Shown here in pieces: positions 22,078 to 33,670 of a stretch of 64,000 bases of DNA (the stretch's first letter is position 1; every line of letters starts with the position of its first letter). A program made the position numbers and the translations under genes. The DNA lies in NCBI GenBank assembly GCA_958298945.1, contig OY282608.1:78292806-78356805 (forward strand), given 5' to 3'. This DNA is from Atherix ibis. Taxonomy: Eukaryota; Arthropoda; Insecta; Diptera; Athericidae. Below the pieces are notes generated by a model, which did no database searches, was not told the origin of the DNA, and saw only the letters and a list, made by a program, of their open reading frames with translations.

Positions 22078-22973
22078 GGTTTGTTGGTTTGTTGGTTTAT
22101 TGGTTTGTTCGTTTGTTGGTTTGTTGGCTTGTTGGTTTGTTGGTTTGTTGGTTTGTTGGTTTGTTGGTTTGTTGGCTTGTTGGTTTGTTGACTTGTTGGT
22201 TTGTTGGTTTGTTGGTTTGTTGGTTTGTTGGTTTGTTTGTTTGTTGGTTTGTTAGTTTCTTGGCTTGTTGGTTTGTTGGTTTGTTAGCTTGTTGGTTTGT
22301 TGGTTTGTTGGTTTGTTGGTTTGTTGGTTTGTTGGTTTGTTGGTTTGTTGGTTTGTGGGTTTGTTGGTTTGTTGGTTTTTTGGTTTGTTGGCTTGTTGGT
22401 TTGTTGGTTTGTGGATTTGTTGGTTTGTTGGTTTGTTGGTTTGTTGGTTTGTTAGCTTGTTGGTTTGTTGGTTTGTTGGTTTATTTGTTTGTTGGTTTGT
22501 TGGCTTGTTGGCTTGTTGGTTTGTTGGCTTATTGGTTTGTTGGTTAATTTGTTTGTTGGTTTGTTGGTTTGTTTGATTGTTGGTTTGTTCGTTTGTTGGC
22601 TTGTTGGTTTGTTGCTTTGTTGGCTTGTTGGTTTGTTGGTTTGTTGGTCTGGTGGTTTGTTGGTTTGTTGGTTTGCTAGTTCGTTGGTTTGTTGGTTTGT
22701 TGGTTTGTTGGTTTGTTGGTTTGTTGGTTTGTTGGTTTTTTGGTTTGTTGGTTTGTTGGTTTGTTCGTTTGTTGGTTTGTTGGTTTGTTGGTTTGTTGGT
22801 TTGTTGGTTTGTTGGCTTGTTGGTTTGTTGATTTGTTCGTTTGTTCATTTGTTGGCTTGTTGGTTTGTTGGTTTGTTGGCTTGTTGGTTTGTTGGTTTGT
22901 TGGTTTGTTGGTTTATTTGTTTGTTGGTTTGTTGGCTTTTTGGCTTGTTGGTTCTTTGGCTTGTTGGTTTGTT
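22078..22973 (+). repeat. Dialect I tail
   Basis: It resembles about 8100-9050, with the same order of GTTGACTTG, GGTTAATTTG, GGTCTGGTGG and TTCATTTG words, but with many word-level indels. It joins dialect I to the ladder of dialect II and ends at the GGTTAATT word at 22974. Confidence 0.75.
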
Positions 22974-24700
22974 GGTTAATTTGTTTGTTGGTTTGTTGGT
23001 TTGTTTGTTTGTTGGTTTGTTCGTTTGTTGGCTTGTTGGTTTGTTGCTTTGTTGGCTTGTTGCTTTGTTGGTTTGTTGGTCTGGTTGTTTATTGGTTTGT
23101 TGGTTTGTTAGTTCGTTGGTTTGTTGGTTTGTTGGTTTGTTGGTTTGTTGGTTTGTTGGTTTGTTGGTTTTGTGGTTTGTTGGTTTTTTGGTTTGTTGGT
23201 TTGTTGGTTTGTTGGTTTGTTGGTTTGTTGGTTTGTTAGTTTGTTTGTTTGTTCGTTTGTTGGTTTTTTGGTTTGTTGGTTTGTTGGTTTGTTGGTTTGT
23301 TGGTTTGATGGTTAGTTGGTGTGTTGGTTTGTTGGTTTGTTGGTTTGTTGGCTTGTTGGCTTGTTGGTTTGTCCGTTTGTTGGGTTGTTGATTTGTTGTC
23401 TTGTTGGCTTGTTGGTGTGTTGGTTTGTTGGCTTATTGGTTTGTTGGTTTGTTTGTTTGTTCGTTTGTTGGTTTGTTGGTTTGTTGGTTTGTTCGTTTGT
23501 TGATTTGATGGTTTGTTGGTTTGTTGGTTTTTTGGTTTGTTGGTTTGTTGATTTGTTGGTTTGTTGGTTTGCTGGTTTGTTGGTTTGTTGGTTTGTTGGT
23601 TTGTTAGTTTGTTGGTTTGTAGGTTTGTTGGTTTGTTGGTTTGTTGGTTTGTTCGTTTGTTAGTTTGTTGGTTTTGTTCGTTTGTTGGTTTGCTGGTTTG
23701 TTTGTTTGTTGGTTTATTAGTTTGTTGGTTTGTTGGTTTGTTGGTTTGTTGGTTTGTTGGTTTCTTCGTTTGTTGGTTTGTTGGTTTGTTGGTTTGTTGG
23801 TTTGTTGGTTTGTTGGCTTATTGGCTTGTTGGTTTGTTGGTTTGTTGGTTTGTTGGTTTGTTGGTTTGTTGGTTTATTTGTTCGTTGGTTTGTTGGCTTG
23901 TTGGTTTGTTGGGTTGTTTTTTTGTTGGCTTGTTGGGTTGTTGGTTTGTTGGTTTGTTTATTTGTTGGCTTGTTCGTTTGTTGGTTTGTTGGTTTGTTGG
24001 CTTGTTGGTTTGTTGGTTTGTTGGTTTGTCGGTTAGTTGGTTTGTTGGTTTGTTGGTTTGTTGGTTTGTTGGTTTGTTGGTTTGTCATTTGTTAGTTTGT
24101 TGGTTTGTTCGTTTGTTGGTTTGTTGGTTTGTTGGTTTGTTGGTATTTTGGTTTGTCGGTTTGTTGGTTCGTTGGTTTGTTGGGTTGTTGGTTTATTGGT
24201 TTGTTGGTTTGTTGGTTTTTCGGTTTGTTGGTTTGTTGGTTTTTTGGTTTGTTGGCTTGTTGGTTTGTTGGTTTGTTGGTTTGCTGGTTTGTTCGTTTGG
24301 TGGTTTTTTGGTTTGTTGGTTTGTTGGTTTGTTGGTTTGTTGGTTTATTCGTTATTGGCTTGTTGGTTTATTGGCGTATTGGCTTGTTGGTTCGTTGGTT
24401 TGTTTGTTTGTTGGTTTATTGGTTTGTTGGTTTGTTGGTTTGTTGGTTTGTTGGTTTGTTGGTTTGTTGGTTTGTTGGTTTGTTGGTTTGTTGGTTTGTT
24501 GGTTTGTTGGTTTGTTGGTTTGTTGTTTTGTTGGTCTGTTTTTTTGTTGGTTTGTTGGTTTGCTGGTTTGTTGGTTTGTTCTTTTGTTGGCTTGTGGGTT
24601 TGTTGGGTTGTTGGCTTGTTGGTTTGTTGGTTTGCTGGTTTGTTGGTTTGTTGGTTTGTTGGTTTCTCGGCTTGTTGGCTTGTTGGCTTGTTGGTTTGTT
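22974..24700 (+). repeat. Dialect II unit U0 (1727 bp)
   Basis: It runs from GGTTAATT at 22974 to the same word at 24701. Its head matches the head of the next unit (23316 to 25051, offset 1735) and its tail matches at offset 1471 (24105 to 25576), so the next unit lacks 264 bp (33 words) relative to this one. Confidence 0.82.
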
Positions 24701-27700
24701 GGTTAATTTGTTTGTTGGTTTGTTGGTTTGTTTGTTTGTTGGTTTGTTCGTTTGTTGGCTTGTTGGTTTGTTGCTTTGTTGGCTTGTTGCTTTGTTGGTT
24801 TGTTGGTCTGGTGGTTTGTTGGTTTGTTGGTTTGTTAGTTCGTTGGTTTGTTGGCTTGTTGGTTTGTTGGTTTGTTGGTTTGTTGGTTTGGTGGTTTGTT
24901 GGTTTTTTGGTTTGTTGGTTTGTTGGTTTGTTGGTTTGTTGGTTTGTTGGTTTGTTGGTTTGTTGGTTTGTTAGTTTGTTTGTTTGTTCGTTTGTTGGTT
25001 TTTTGGTTTGTTGGTTTGTTGGTTTGTTGGTTTGTTGGTTTGATGGTTAGTTGGTGTGTTGGTTTGTTGGTTTGTTGGTTTGTTGGCTTGTTGGCTTGTT
25101 GGTTTGTCCGTTTGTTGGGTTGTTGATTTGTTGTCTTGTTGGCTTGTTGGTGTGTTGGTTTGTTGGCTTATTGGTTTGTTGGTTTGTTTGTTTGTTCGTT
25201 TGTTGGTTTGTTGGTTTGTTGGTTTATTGGTTTGTTGGTTTGTTGGTTTGTTGGCTTATTGGCTTGTTGGTTTGTTGGTTTGTTGGTTTGTTGGTTTGTT
25301 GGTTTGTTGGTTTGTTGGTTTGTTGGTTTATTTGTTCGTTGGTTTGTTGGCTTGTTGGTTTGTTGGGTTGTTTTTTTGTTGGCTTGTTGGGTTGTTGGTT
25401 TGTTGGTTTGTTTGTTTGTTGGCTTGTTCGTTTGTTGGTTTGTTGGTTTGTTGGCTTGTTGGTTTGTTGGTTTGTTGGTTTGTCGGTTAGTTGGTTTGTT
25501 GGTTTGTTGGTTTGTTGGTTTGTTGGTTTGTTGGTTTGTTGGTTTGTTGGTTTGTCGGTTTGTTAGTTTGTTGGTTTGTTCGTTTGTTGGTTTGTTGGTT
25601 TGTTGGTTTGTTGGTATTTTGGTTTGTCGGTTTGTTGGTTTGTTGGTTTGTTACGTTGTTGGTTTATTGGTTTGTTGGTTTGTTGGTTTTTCGGTTTGTT
25701 GGTTTGTTGGTTTTTTGGTTTGTTGGCTTGTTGGTTTGTTGGTTTGTTGGTTTGCTGGTTTGTTCGTTTGGTGGTTTTTTGGTTTGTTGGTTTGTTGGTT
25801 TGTTCGTTATTGGCTTGTTGGTTTATTGGCGTATTGGCTTGTTGGTTCGTTGGTTTGTTTGTTTGTTGGTTTATTGGTTTTTTGGTTTGTTGGTTTGTTG
25901 GTTTGTTGATTTGTTGGTTTGTTGGTTTGTTGGTTTGTTGGTTTGTTGGTTTGTTGGTTTGTTGGTCTGTTTTTTTGTTGGTTTGTTGGTTTGCTGGTTT
26001 GTTGGTTTGTTCTTTTGTTGGCTTGTGGGTTTGTTGGGTTGTTGGCTTGTTGGTTTGTTGGTTTGCTGGTTTGTTGGGTTGTTGGTTTGTTGGTTTGTCG
26101 GCTTGTTGGCTTGTTGGCTTGTTGGTTTGTTGGTTTGTTAGCTTGTTGGTTTGTTGGTTTGTTGGTTTGTTGGTTTGTTGGTTTGTTGGTTTGTTGGTTT
26201 GTTGGTTTGTTGGTTTGTTGGTTTGTTGGTTTTTTGGTTTGTTGGCTTGTTGGTTTGTGGATTTGTTGGGTTGTTGGTTTGTTGGTTTGATGGTTTGTTA
26301 GTTTGTAGGTTTGTTCGTTTGTTGGTTTGTTGGTTTGTTGGCTTGTTGGTTTGTTGGTTTGTTGGTTTGTTGGTTTATTTGTTTGTTGGTTTGTTGGCTT
26401 GTTGGATTGTTGGTTTGTTGGCTTATTGGCTTGTTGGATAATTTGTTTGTTGGTTTGTTGGTTTGTTGGTTCGTTTGTTTGTTGGTTTGTTCGTTTGTTG
26501 GCTTGTTGGTTCGTTGCTTTGTTGGCTTGTTCGTTTGTTGGTTTGTTGGTCTGGTGGTTTGTTGGTTCGTTGGTTTGTTAGTTCGTTGGTTTGTTGGTTT
26601 GTTGGTTTGTTGGTTTGTTGGTTTGTTGGTTTTTTGGTTTGTTGGTTTGTTGGTTTGTTGGTTTGTTGGTTTGCTGATTTGTTAGTTTGTTTGTTTGTTC
26701 GTTTGTTGGTTTTTTGGTTCGTTGGTTTGTTGGTTTGTTGGTTTGTTGGTTTGTTGGTTTGTTGGTTTGTAAGTTTGTTGGTTTGTTGGTTTGTTGGTTT
26801 GTTGGCTTGTTGGCTTGCTGGTTTGTCCGTTTGTTGGCTTGTTGATTTGTTGTCTTGTTGGCTTGTTGGTGTGTTGGTTTGTTGGCTTATTGGTTTGTTG
26901 GTTTATTTGTTTGGTCGTTTGCTGGTTTGTTGGTTTGTTGGTTTGTTGGTTTGTTCGTTTGTTGATTTGATGGTTTGTTATTTTGTTGGTTTTTTGGTTT
27001 GTTGGTTTGTTGATTTGTTGGTTTGTTGGTTTGCTGGTTTGTTGGTTTGTTGGTTTGTTGGTTTGTAGGTTTGTTGGTTTGTTGGTTTGTTCGTTTGTTG
27101 GTTTGTTGGTTTTGTTCGTTTGTTGGTTTGCTGGTTTGTTTGTTTGTTGGTTTGTTAGTTTGTTGGTTTGTTGGTTTGTTGGTTTGTTGGTTTGTTGCTT
27201 TCTTCTTTTGTTGGTTTGTTGGTTTGTTGGTTTGTTGGTTCGTTGGTTTGTTGGTTTGTTGGCTTATTGGCTTGTTGGTTTGTTGGCTTGTTGGTTTGTT
27301 GGTTTGTTGGTTTGTTGGTTTGTTGGTTTGTTCGTTTGTTGGTTTGTTGGTTTTGTTCGTTTGTTGCTTTGCTGGTTTGTTTGTTTGTTGGTTTGTTAGT
27401 TTGTTGGTTTGTTGGTTTGTTGGTTTGTTGGTTTCTTCGTTTGTTGGTTTGTTGGTTTGTTGGTTTGTTGGTTTGTTGGTTTGTTGGTTTGTTGGTTTGT
27501 TGGTTTGTTGGTTTGTTGACTTATTGGCTTGTTGGTTTGTTGGTTTGTTGGTTTGTTGGTTTGTTGGTTTGTTGGTTTATTTGTTCGTTGGTTTGTTGGC
27601 TTGTTGGTTTGTTGGGTTGTTTTTTTGTTGGCTTGTTGGGTTGTTGGTTTGTTGGTTTGTTTGTTTGTTGGTTTGTTGGTTTGTTGGTTTGTTGGTTTGT

Positions 27701-28845
27701 TGTTTTGTTGGTCTGTTTTTTTGTTGGTTTGTTGGTTTGCTGGTTTGTTGGTTTGTTCTTTTGTTGGCTTGTGGGTTTGTTGGGTTGTTGGCTTGTTGGT
27801 TTGTTGGTTTGCTGGTTTGTTGGTTTGTTGGTTTGTTGGTTTGTCGGCTTGTTGGCTTGTTGGCTTGTTGGTTTGTTGGTTTGTTAGCTTGTTGGTTTGT
27901 TGGTTTGTTGGTTTGTTGGTTTGTTGGTTTGTTGGTTTGTTGGTTTGTTGGTTTGTTGGTTTGTTCGTTTGTTGGTTTGTTGGTTTGTTGGCTTGTTGGT
28001 TTGTTGGTTTGTTGGTTTTTTGGTTTATTTGTTTGTTGGTTTGTTGGCTTGTTGGATTGTTGGTTTGTTGGCTTGTTGGTTTGTTGGATAATTTGTTTGT
28101 TGGTTTGTTAGTTTGTTGGCTTGTTGGTTTGTTGGTTTGTTAGCTTGTTGGTTTGTTGGTTTGTTGGTTTGTTGGTTTGTTGGTTTGTTGGTTTGTTGGT
28201 TTGTTGGTATGTTGGTTTGTGGGTTTGTTGGTTTGTTGGTTTTTTGGTTTGTTGGCTTGTTGGTTTGTTGGTTTGTGGATTTGTTGGTTTGTTGGTTTGT
28301 TGGTTTGTTGGTTTGTTAGCTTGTTGGTTTGTTGGTTTGTTGGTTTGTTGGTTTATTTGTTTGTTGGTTTGTTGGCTTGTTGGCTTGTTGGTTTGTTGGC
28401 TTGTTGGTTTGTTGGGTAATTTGTTTGTTGGTTTGTTGGTTTGTTTGTTTGTTGGTTTGTTTGTTTGTTGGCTTGTTGGTTTGTTGCTTTGTTGGCTTGT
28501 TGGTTTGTTGGTTTGTTGGTCTGGTGGTTTGTTGGTTTGTTGGTTTGTTACTTCGTTGGTTTGTTGGTTTGTTGGTTTGTTGTTTTGTTGGTTTGTTGGT
28601 TTGTTGGTTTTTTGGTTTGTTGGTTTGTTGGTTTGTTCGTTTGTTGGTTTGTTGGTTTGTTGGTTTGTTGGTTTGTTGGTTTGTTGGCTTGTTGGTTTGT
28701 TGATTTGTTTGTTTGTTCATTTGTTGGCTTGTTGGTTTGTTGGTTTGTTGGCTTGTTGGTTTGTTGGTTTGTTGGTTTGTCGGTTTATTTGTTTGTTGGT
28801 TTGTTGGCTTTTTGGCTTGTTGGTTTGTTGGCTTGTTGGTTTGTT
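24701..28845 (+). repeat. Dialect II unit U1 (4145 bp)
   Basis: Bounded by GGTTAATT at 24701 and 28846. Landmarks at 25051, 25576, 26463, 26983 and 27529 recur in U2 at +4145 or +4153. Compared with U2 it lacks 456 bp at about 27670, where TTTGTTGG words lead straight to GGTCTGTTTT at 27710. Confidence 0.88.
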
Positions 28846-31800
28846 GGTTAATTTGTTTGTTGGTTTGTTGGTTTGTTTGTTTGTTGGTTTGTTCGTTTGT
28901 TGGCTTGTTGGTTTGTTGCTTTGTTGGCTTGTTGCTTTGTTGGTTTGTTGGTCTGGTGGTTTGTTGGTTTGTTGGTTTGTTAGTTCGTTGGTTTGTTGGC
29001 TTGTTGGTTTGTTGGTTTGTTGGTTTGTTGGTTTGGTGGTTTGTTGGTTTTTTGGTTTGTTGGTTTGTTGGTTTGTTGGTTTGTTGGTTTGTTGGTTTGT
29101 TGGTTTGTTGGTTTGTTAGTTTGTTTGTTTGTTCGTTTGTTGGTTTTTTGGTTTGTTGGTTTGTTGGTTTGTTGGTTTGTTGGTTTGATGGTTAGTTGGT
29201 GTGTTGGTTTGTTGGTTTGTTGGTTTGTTGGCTTGTTGGCTTGTTGGTTTGTCCGTTTGTTGGGTTGTTGATTTGTTGTCTTGTTGGCTTGTTGGTGTGT
29301 TGGTTTGTTGGCTTATTGGTTTGTTGGTTTGTTTGTTTGTTCGTTTGTTGGTTTGTTGGTTTGTTGGTTTATTGGTTTGTTGGTTTGTTGGTTTGTTGGC
29401 TTATTGGCTTGTTGGTTTGTTGGTTTGTTGGTTTGTTGGTTTGTTGGTTTGTTGGTTTGTTGGTTTGTTGGTTTATTTGTTCGTTGGTTTGTTGGCTTGT
29501 TGGTTTGTTGGGTTGTTTTTTTGTTGGCTTGTTGGGTTGTTGGTTTGTTGGTTTGTTTGTTTGTTGGCTTGTTCGTTTGTTGGTTTGTTGGTTTGTTGGC
29601 TTGTTGGTTTGTTGGTTTGTTGGTTTGTCGGTTAGTTGGTTTGTTGGTTTGTTGGTTTGTTGGTTTGTTGGTTTGTTGGTTTGTTGGTTTGTTGGTTTGT
29701 CGGTTTGTTAGTTTGTTGGTTTGTTCGTTTGTTGGTTTGTTGGTTTGTTGGTTTGTTGGTATTTTGGTTTGTCGGTTTGTTGGTTTGTTGGTTTGTTACG
29801 TTGTTGGTTTATTGGTTTGTTGGTTTGTTGGTTTTTCGGTTTGTTGGTTTGTTGGTTTTTTGGTTTGTTGGCTTGTTGGTTTGTTGGTTTGTTGGTTTGC
29901 TGGTTTGTTCGTTTGGTGGTTTTTTGGTTTGTTGGTTTGTTGGTTTGTTGGTTTGTTCGTTATTGGCTTGTTGGTTTATTGGCGTATTGGCTTGTTGGTT
30001 CGTTGGTTTGTTTGTTTGTTGGTTTATTGGTTTTTTGGTTTGTTGGTTTGTTGGTTTGTTGATTTGTTGGTTTGTTGGTTTGTTGGTTTGTTGGTTTGAT
30101 GGTTTGTTGGTTTGTTGGTCTGTTTTTTTGTTGGTTTGTTGGTTTGCTGGTTTGTTGGTTTGTTCTTTTGTTGGCTTGTGGGTTTGTTGGGTTGTTGGCT
30201 TGTTGGTTTGTTGGTTTGCTGGTTTGTTGGGTTGTTGGTTTGTTGGTTTGTCGGCTTGTTGGCTTGTTGGCTTGTTGGTTTGTTGGTTTGTTAGCTTGTT
30301 GGTTTGTTGGTTTGTTGGTTTGTTGGTTTGTTGGTTTGTTGGTTTGTTGGTTTGTTGGTTTGTTGGTTTGTTGGTTTGTTGGTTTTTTGGTTTGTTGGCT
30401 TGTTGGTTTGTGGATTTGTTGGGTTGTTGGTTTGTTGGTTTGATGGTTTGTTAGTTTGTAGGTTTGTTCGTTTGTTGGTTTGTTGGTTTGTTGGCTTGTT
30501 GGTTTGTTGGTTTGTTGGTTTGTTGGTTTATTTGTTTGTTGGTTTGTTGGCTTGTTGGATTGTTGGTTTGTTGGCTTATTGGCTTGTTGGATAATTTGTT
30601 TGTTGGTTTGTTGGTTTGTTGGTTCGTTTGTTTGTTGGTTTGTTCGTTTGTTGGCTTGTTGGTTCGTTGCTTTGTTGGTTTGTTCGTTTGTTGGTTTGTT
30701 GGTCTGGTGGTTTGTTGGTTCGTTGGTTTGTTAGTTCGTTGGTTTGTTGGTTTGTTGGTTTGTTGGTTTGTTGGTTTGTTGGTTTTTTGGTTTGTTGGTT
30801 TGTTGGTTTGTTGGTTTGTTGGTTTGCTGATTTGTTAGTTTGTTTGTTTGTTCGTTTGTTGGTTTTTTGGTTCGTTGGTTTGTTGGTTTGTTGGTTTGTT
30901 GGTTTGTTGGTTTGTAAGTTTGTTGGTTTGTTGGTTTGTTGGTTTGTTGGCTTGTTGGCTTGCTGGTTTGTCCGTTTGTTGGCTTGTTGATTTGTTGTCT
31001 TGTTGGCTTGTTGGTGTGTTGGTTTGTTGGCTTATTGGTTTGTTGGTTTATTTGTTTGGTCGTTTGCTGGTTTGTTGGTTTGTTGGTTTGTTGGTTTGTT
31101 CGTTTGTTGATTTGATGGTTTGTTATTTTGTTGGTTTTTTGGTTTGTTGGTTTGTTGATTTGTTGGTTTGTTGGTTTGCTGGTTTGTTGGTTTGTTGGTT
31201 TGTTGGTTTGTAGGTTTGTTGGTTTGTTGGTTTGTTCGTTTGTTGGTTTGTTGGTTTTGTTCGTTTGTTGGTTTGCTGGTTTGTTTGTTTGTTGGTTTGT
31301 TAGTTTGTTGGTTTGTTGGTTTGTTGGTTTGTTGGTTTGTTGCTTTCTTCTTTTGTTGGTTTGTTGGTTTGTTGGTTTGTTGGTTTGTTGGTTTGTTGGT
31401 TTGTTGGTTTGTTGGCTTATTGGCTTGTTGGTTTGTTGGCTTGTTGGTTTGTTGGTTTGTTGGTTTGTTGGTTTGTTGGTTTGTTCGTTTGTTGGTTTGT
31501 TGGTTTTGTTCGTTTGTTGCTTTGCTGGTTTGTTTGTTTGTTGGTTTGTTAGTTTGTTGGTTTGTTGGTTTGTTGGTTTGTTGGTTTCTTCGTTTGTTGG
31601 TTTGTTGGTTTGTTGGTTTGTTGGTTTGTTGGTTTGTTGGTTTGTTGGTTTGTTGGTTTGTTGGTTTGTTGACTTATTGGCTTGTTGGTTTGTTGGTTTG
31701 TTGGTTTGTTGGTTTGTTGGTTTGTTGGTTTATTTGTTCGTTGGTTTGTTGGCTTGTTGGTTTGTTGGGTTGTTTTTTTGTTGGCTTGTTGGGTTGTTGG

Positions 31801-33670
31801 TTTGTTGGTTTGTTTGTTTGTTGGCTTGTTCGTTTGTTGGTTTCTTGGTTTGTTGGCTTGTTGGTTTGTTGGTTTGTTGGTTTGTCGGTTTGTTGGTTTG
31901 TTGGTTTGTTGGTTTGTTGGTTTGTTGGTTTGTTGGTTTGTCGGTTTGTTAGTTTGTTGGTTAGTTCGTTTGTTGGTTTGTTGGTTTCTTGGTTTGTTGG
32001 TATTTTGGTTTGTCGGTTTGTTGGTTTGTTGGTTTGTTGGGTTGTTGGTTTATTGGTTTGTTGGTTTGTTGGTTTTTCGGTTTGTTGGTTTTTTGGTTTG
32101 TTGGCTTGTTGGTTTGTTGGTTTGTTGGTTTGCTGGTTTGTTCGTTTGGTGGTTTTTTTGGTTTGTTGGTTTGTTGGTTTGTTGGTTTGTTCGTTATTGG
32201 CTTGTTGGTTTATTGGCTTGTTGGCTTGTTGGTTCGTTGGTTTGTTTGTTTGTATGTTTATTGGTTTGTTGGTTTGTTGGTTTGTTGGTTTGTTGGTTTG
32301 TTGGTTTGTTGGTTTGTTGGTCTGTTTTTTTGTTGGTTTGTTGGTTTGATGGTTTGTTGGTTTGTTCTTTTGTTGGCTTGTGGGTTTGTTGGGTTGTTGG
32401 TTTGTTGGTTTGTTGGTTTTTTGGTTTGTTGGTTTGTTGGTTTGTTGGTTTGTTGGTTTGTTGGTTTGTTCTTTTGTTGGCTTGTGGGTTTGTTGGGTTG
32501 TTGGCTTGTTGGTTTGTTGGTTTGCTGGTTTGTTGGTTTGTTGGTTTGTTGGTTTGTCGGCTTGTTGGCTTGTTGGCTTGTTACTTTGTTGGTTTGTTAG
32601 CTTGTTGGTTTGTTGGTTTGTTGGTTTGTTGGTTTGTTGGTTTGTTGGTTTGTTGGTTTGTTGGTTTGTTGGTTTGTTGGTTTGTTGGTTTGTTGGTTTT
32701 TTGGTTTGTTGGCTTGTTGGTTTGTGGATTTGTTGGTTTGTTGGTTTGTTGGTTTGATGGTTTGTTAGTTTGTTGGTTTGTTCGTTTGTTGGTTTGTTGG
32801 TTTGTTGGCTTGTTGGTTTGTTGGTTTGTTGGTTTGTTGGTTTATTTGTTTGTTGGTTTGTTGGCTTGTTGGATTGTTGGTTTGTTGGCTTGTTGGTTTG
32901 TTGGATAATTTGTTTGTTGGTTTGTTAGTTTGTTGGCTTGTTGGTTTGTTGGTTTGTTAGCTTGTTGGTTTGTTGGTTTGTTGGTTTGTTGGTTTGTTGG
33001 TTTGTTGGTTTGTTGGTTTGTTGGTTTGTTGGTTTGTGGGTTTGTTGGTTTTTTGGTTTTTTGGTTTGTTGGCTTGTTGGTTTGTTGGTTTGTGGATTTG
33101 TTGGTTTGTTGGTTTGTTGGTTTGTTGGTTTGTTGGTTTGTTAGCTTGTTGGTTTGTTGGTTTGTTGGTTTGTTGGTTTATTTGTTTGTTGGTTTGTTGG
33201 CTTGTTGGCTTGTTGGTTTGTTGGCTTGTTGGTTTGTTGGTTAATTTGTTTGTTGGTTTGTTGGTTTGTTTGTTTGTTGGTTTGTTCGTTTGTTGGCTTG
33301 TTGGTTTGTTGCTTTGTTGGCTTGTTGGTTTGTTGGTTTGTTGGTCTGGTGGTTTGTTGGTTTGTTGGTTTGTTAGTTCGTTGGTTTGTTGGTTTGTTGG
33401 TTTGTTGGTTTGTTGGTTTGTTGGTTTGTTGGATTTTTGGTTTGTTGGTTTGTTGGTTTGTTCGTTTGTTGGTTTGTTGGTTTGTTGGTTTGTTGGTTTG
33501 TTGGTTTGTTGGCTTGTTGGTTTGTTGATTTGTTTGTTTGTTCATTTGTTGGCTTGTTGGTTTGTTGGTTTGTTGGCTTGTTGGTTTGTTGGTTTGTTGG
33601 TTTGTCGGTTTATTTGTTTGTTGGTTTGTTGGCTTTTTGGCTTGTTGGGTTGTTGGCTTGTTGGTTTGTT
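28846..33670 (+). repeat. Dialect II unit U2 (4825 bp)
   Basis: Second long copy. The 680-bp excess over U1 is accounted for by 456 bp present after about 31815, a 104-bp (13-word) local duplication giving TTCTTTTG at both 32365 and 32469, another 104 bp by about 32900, and two single-word gains. Substitutions against U1 include GGTTTGATGG near 30098 and GGTTTGTTCG against GGCTTGTTCG near 30676. Confidence 0.86.
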
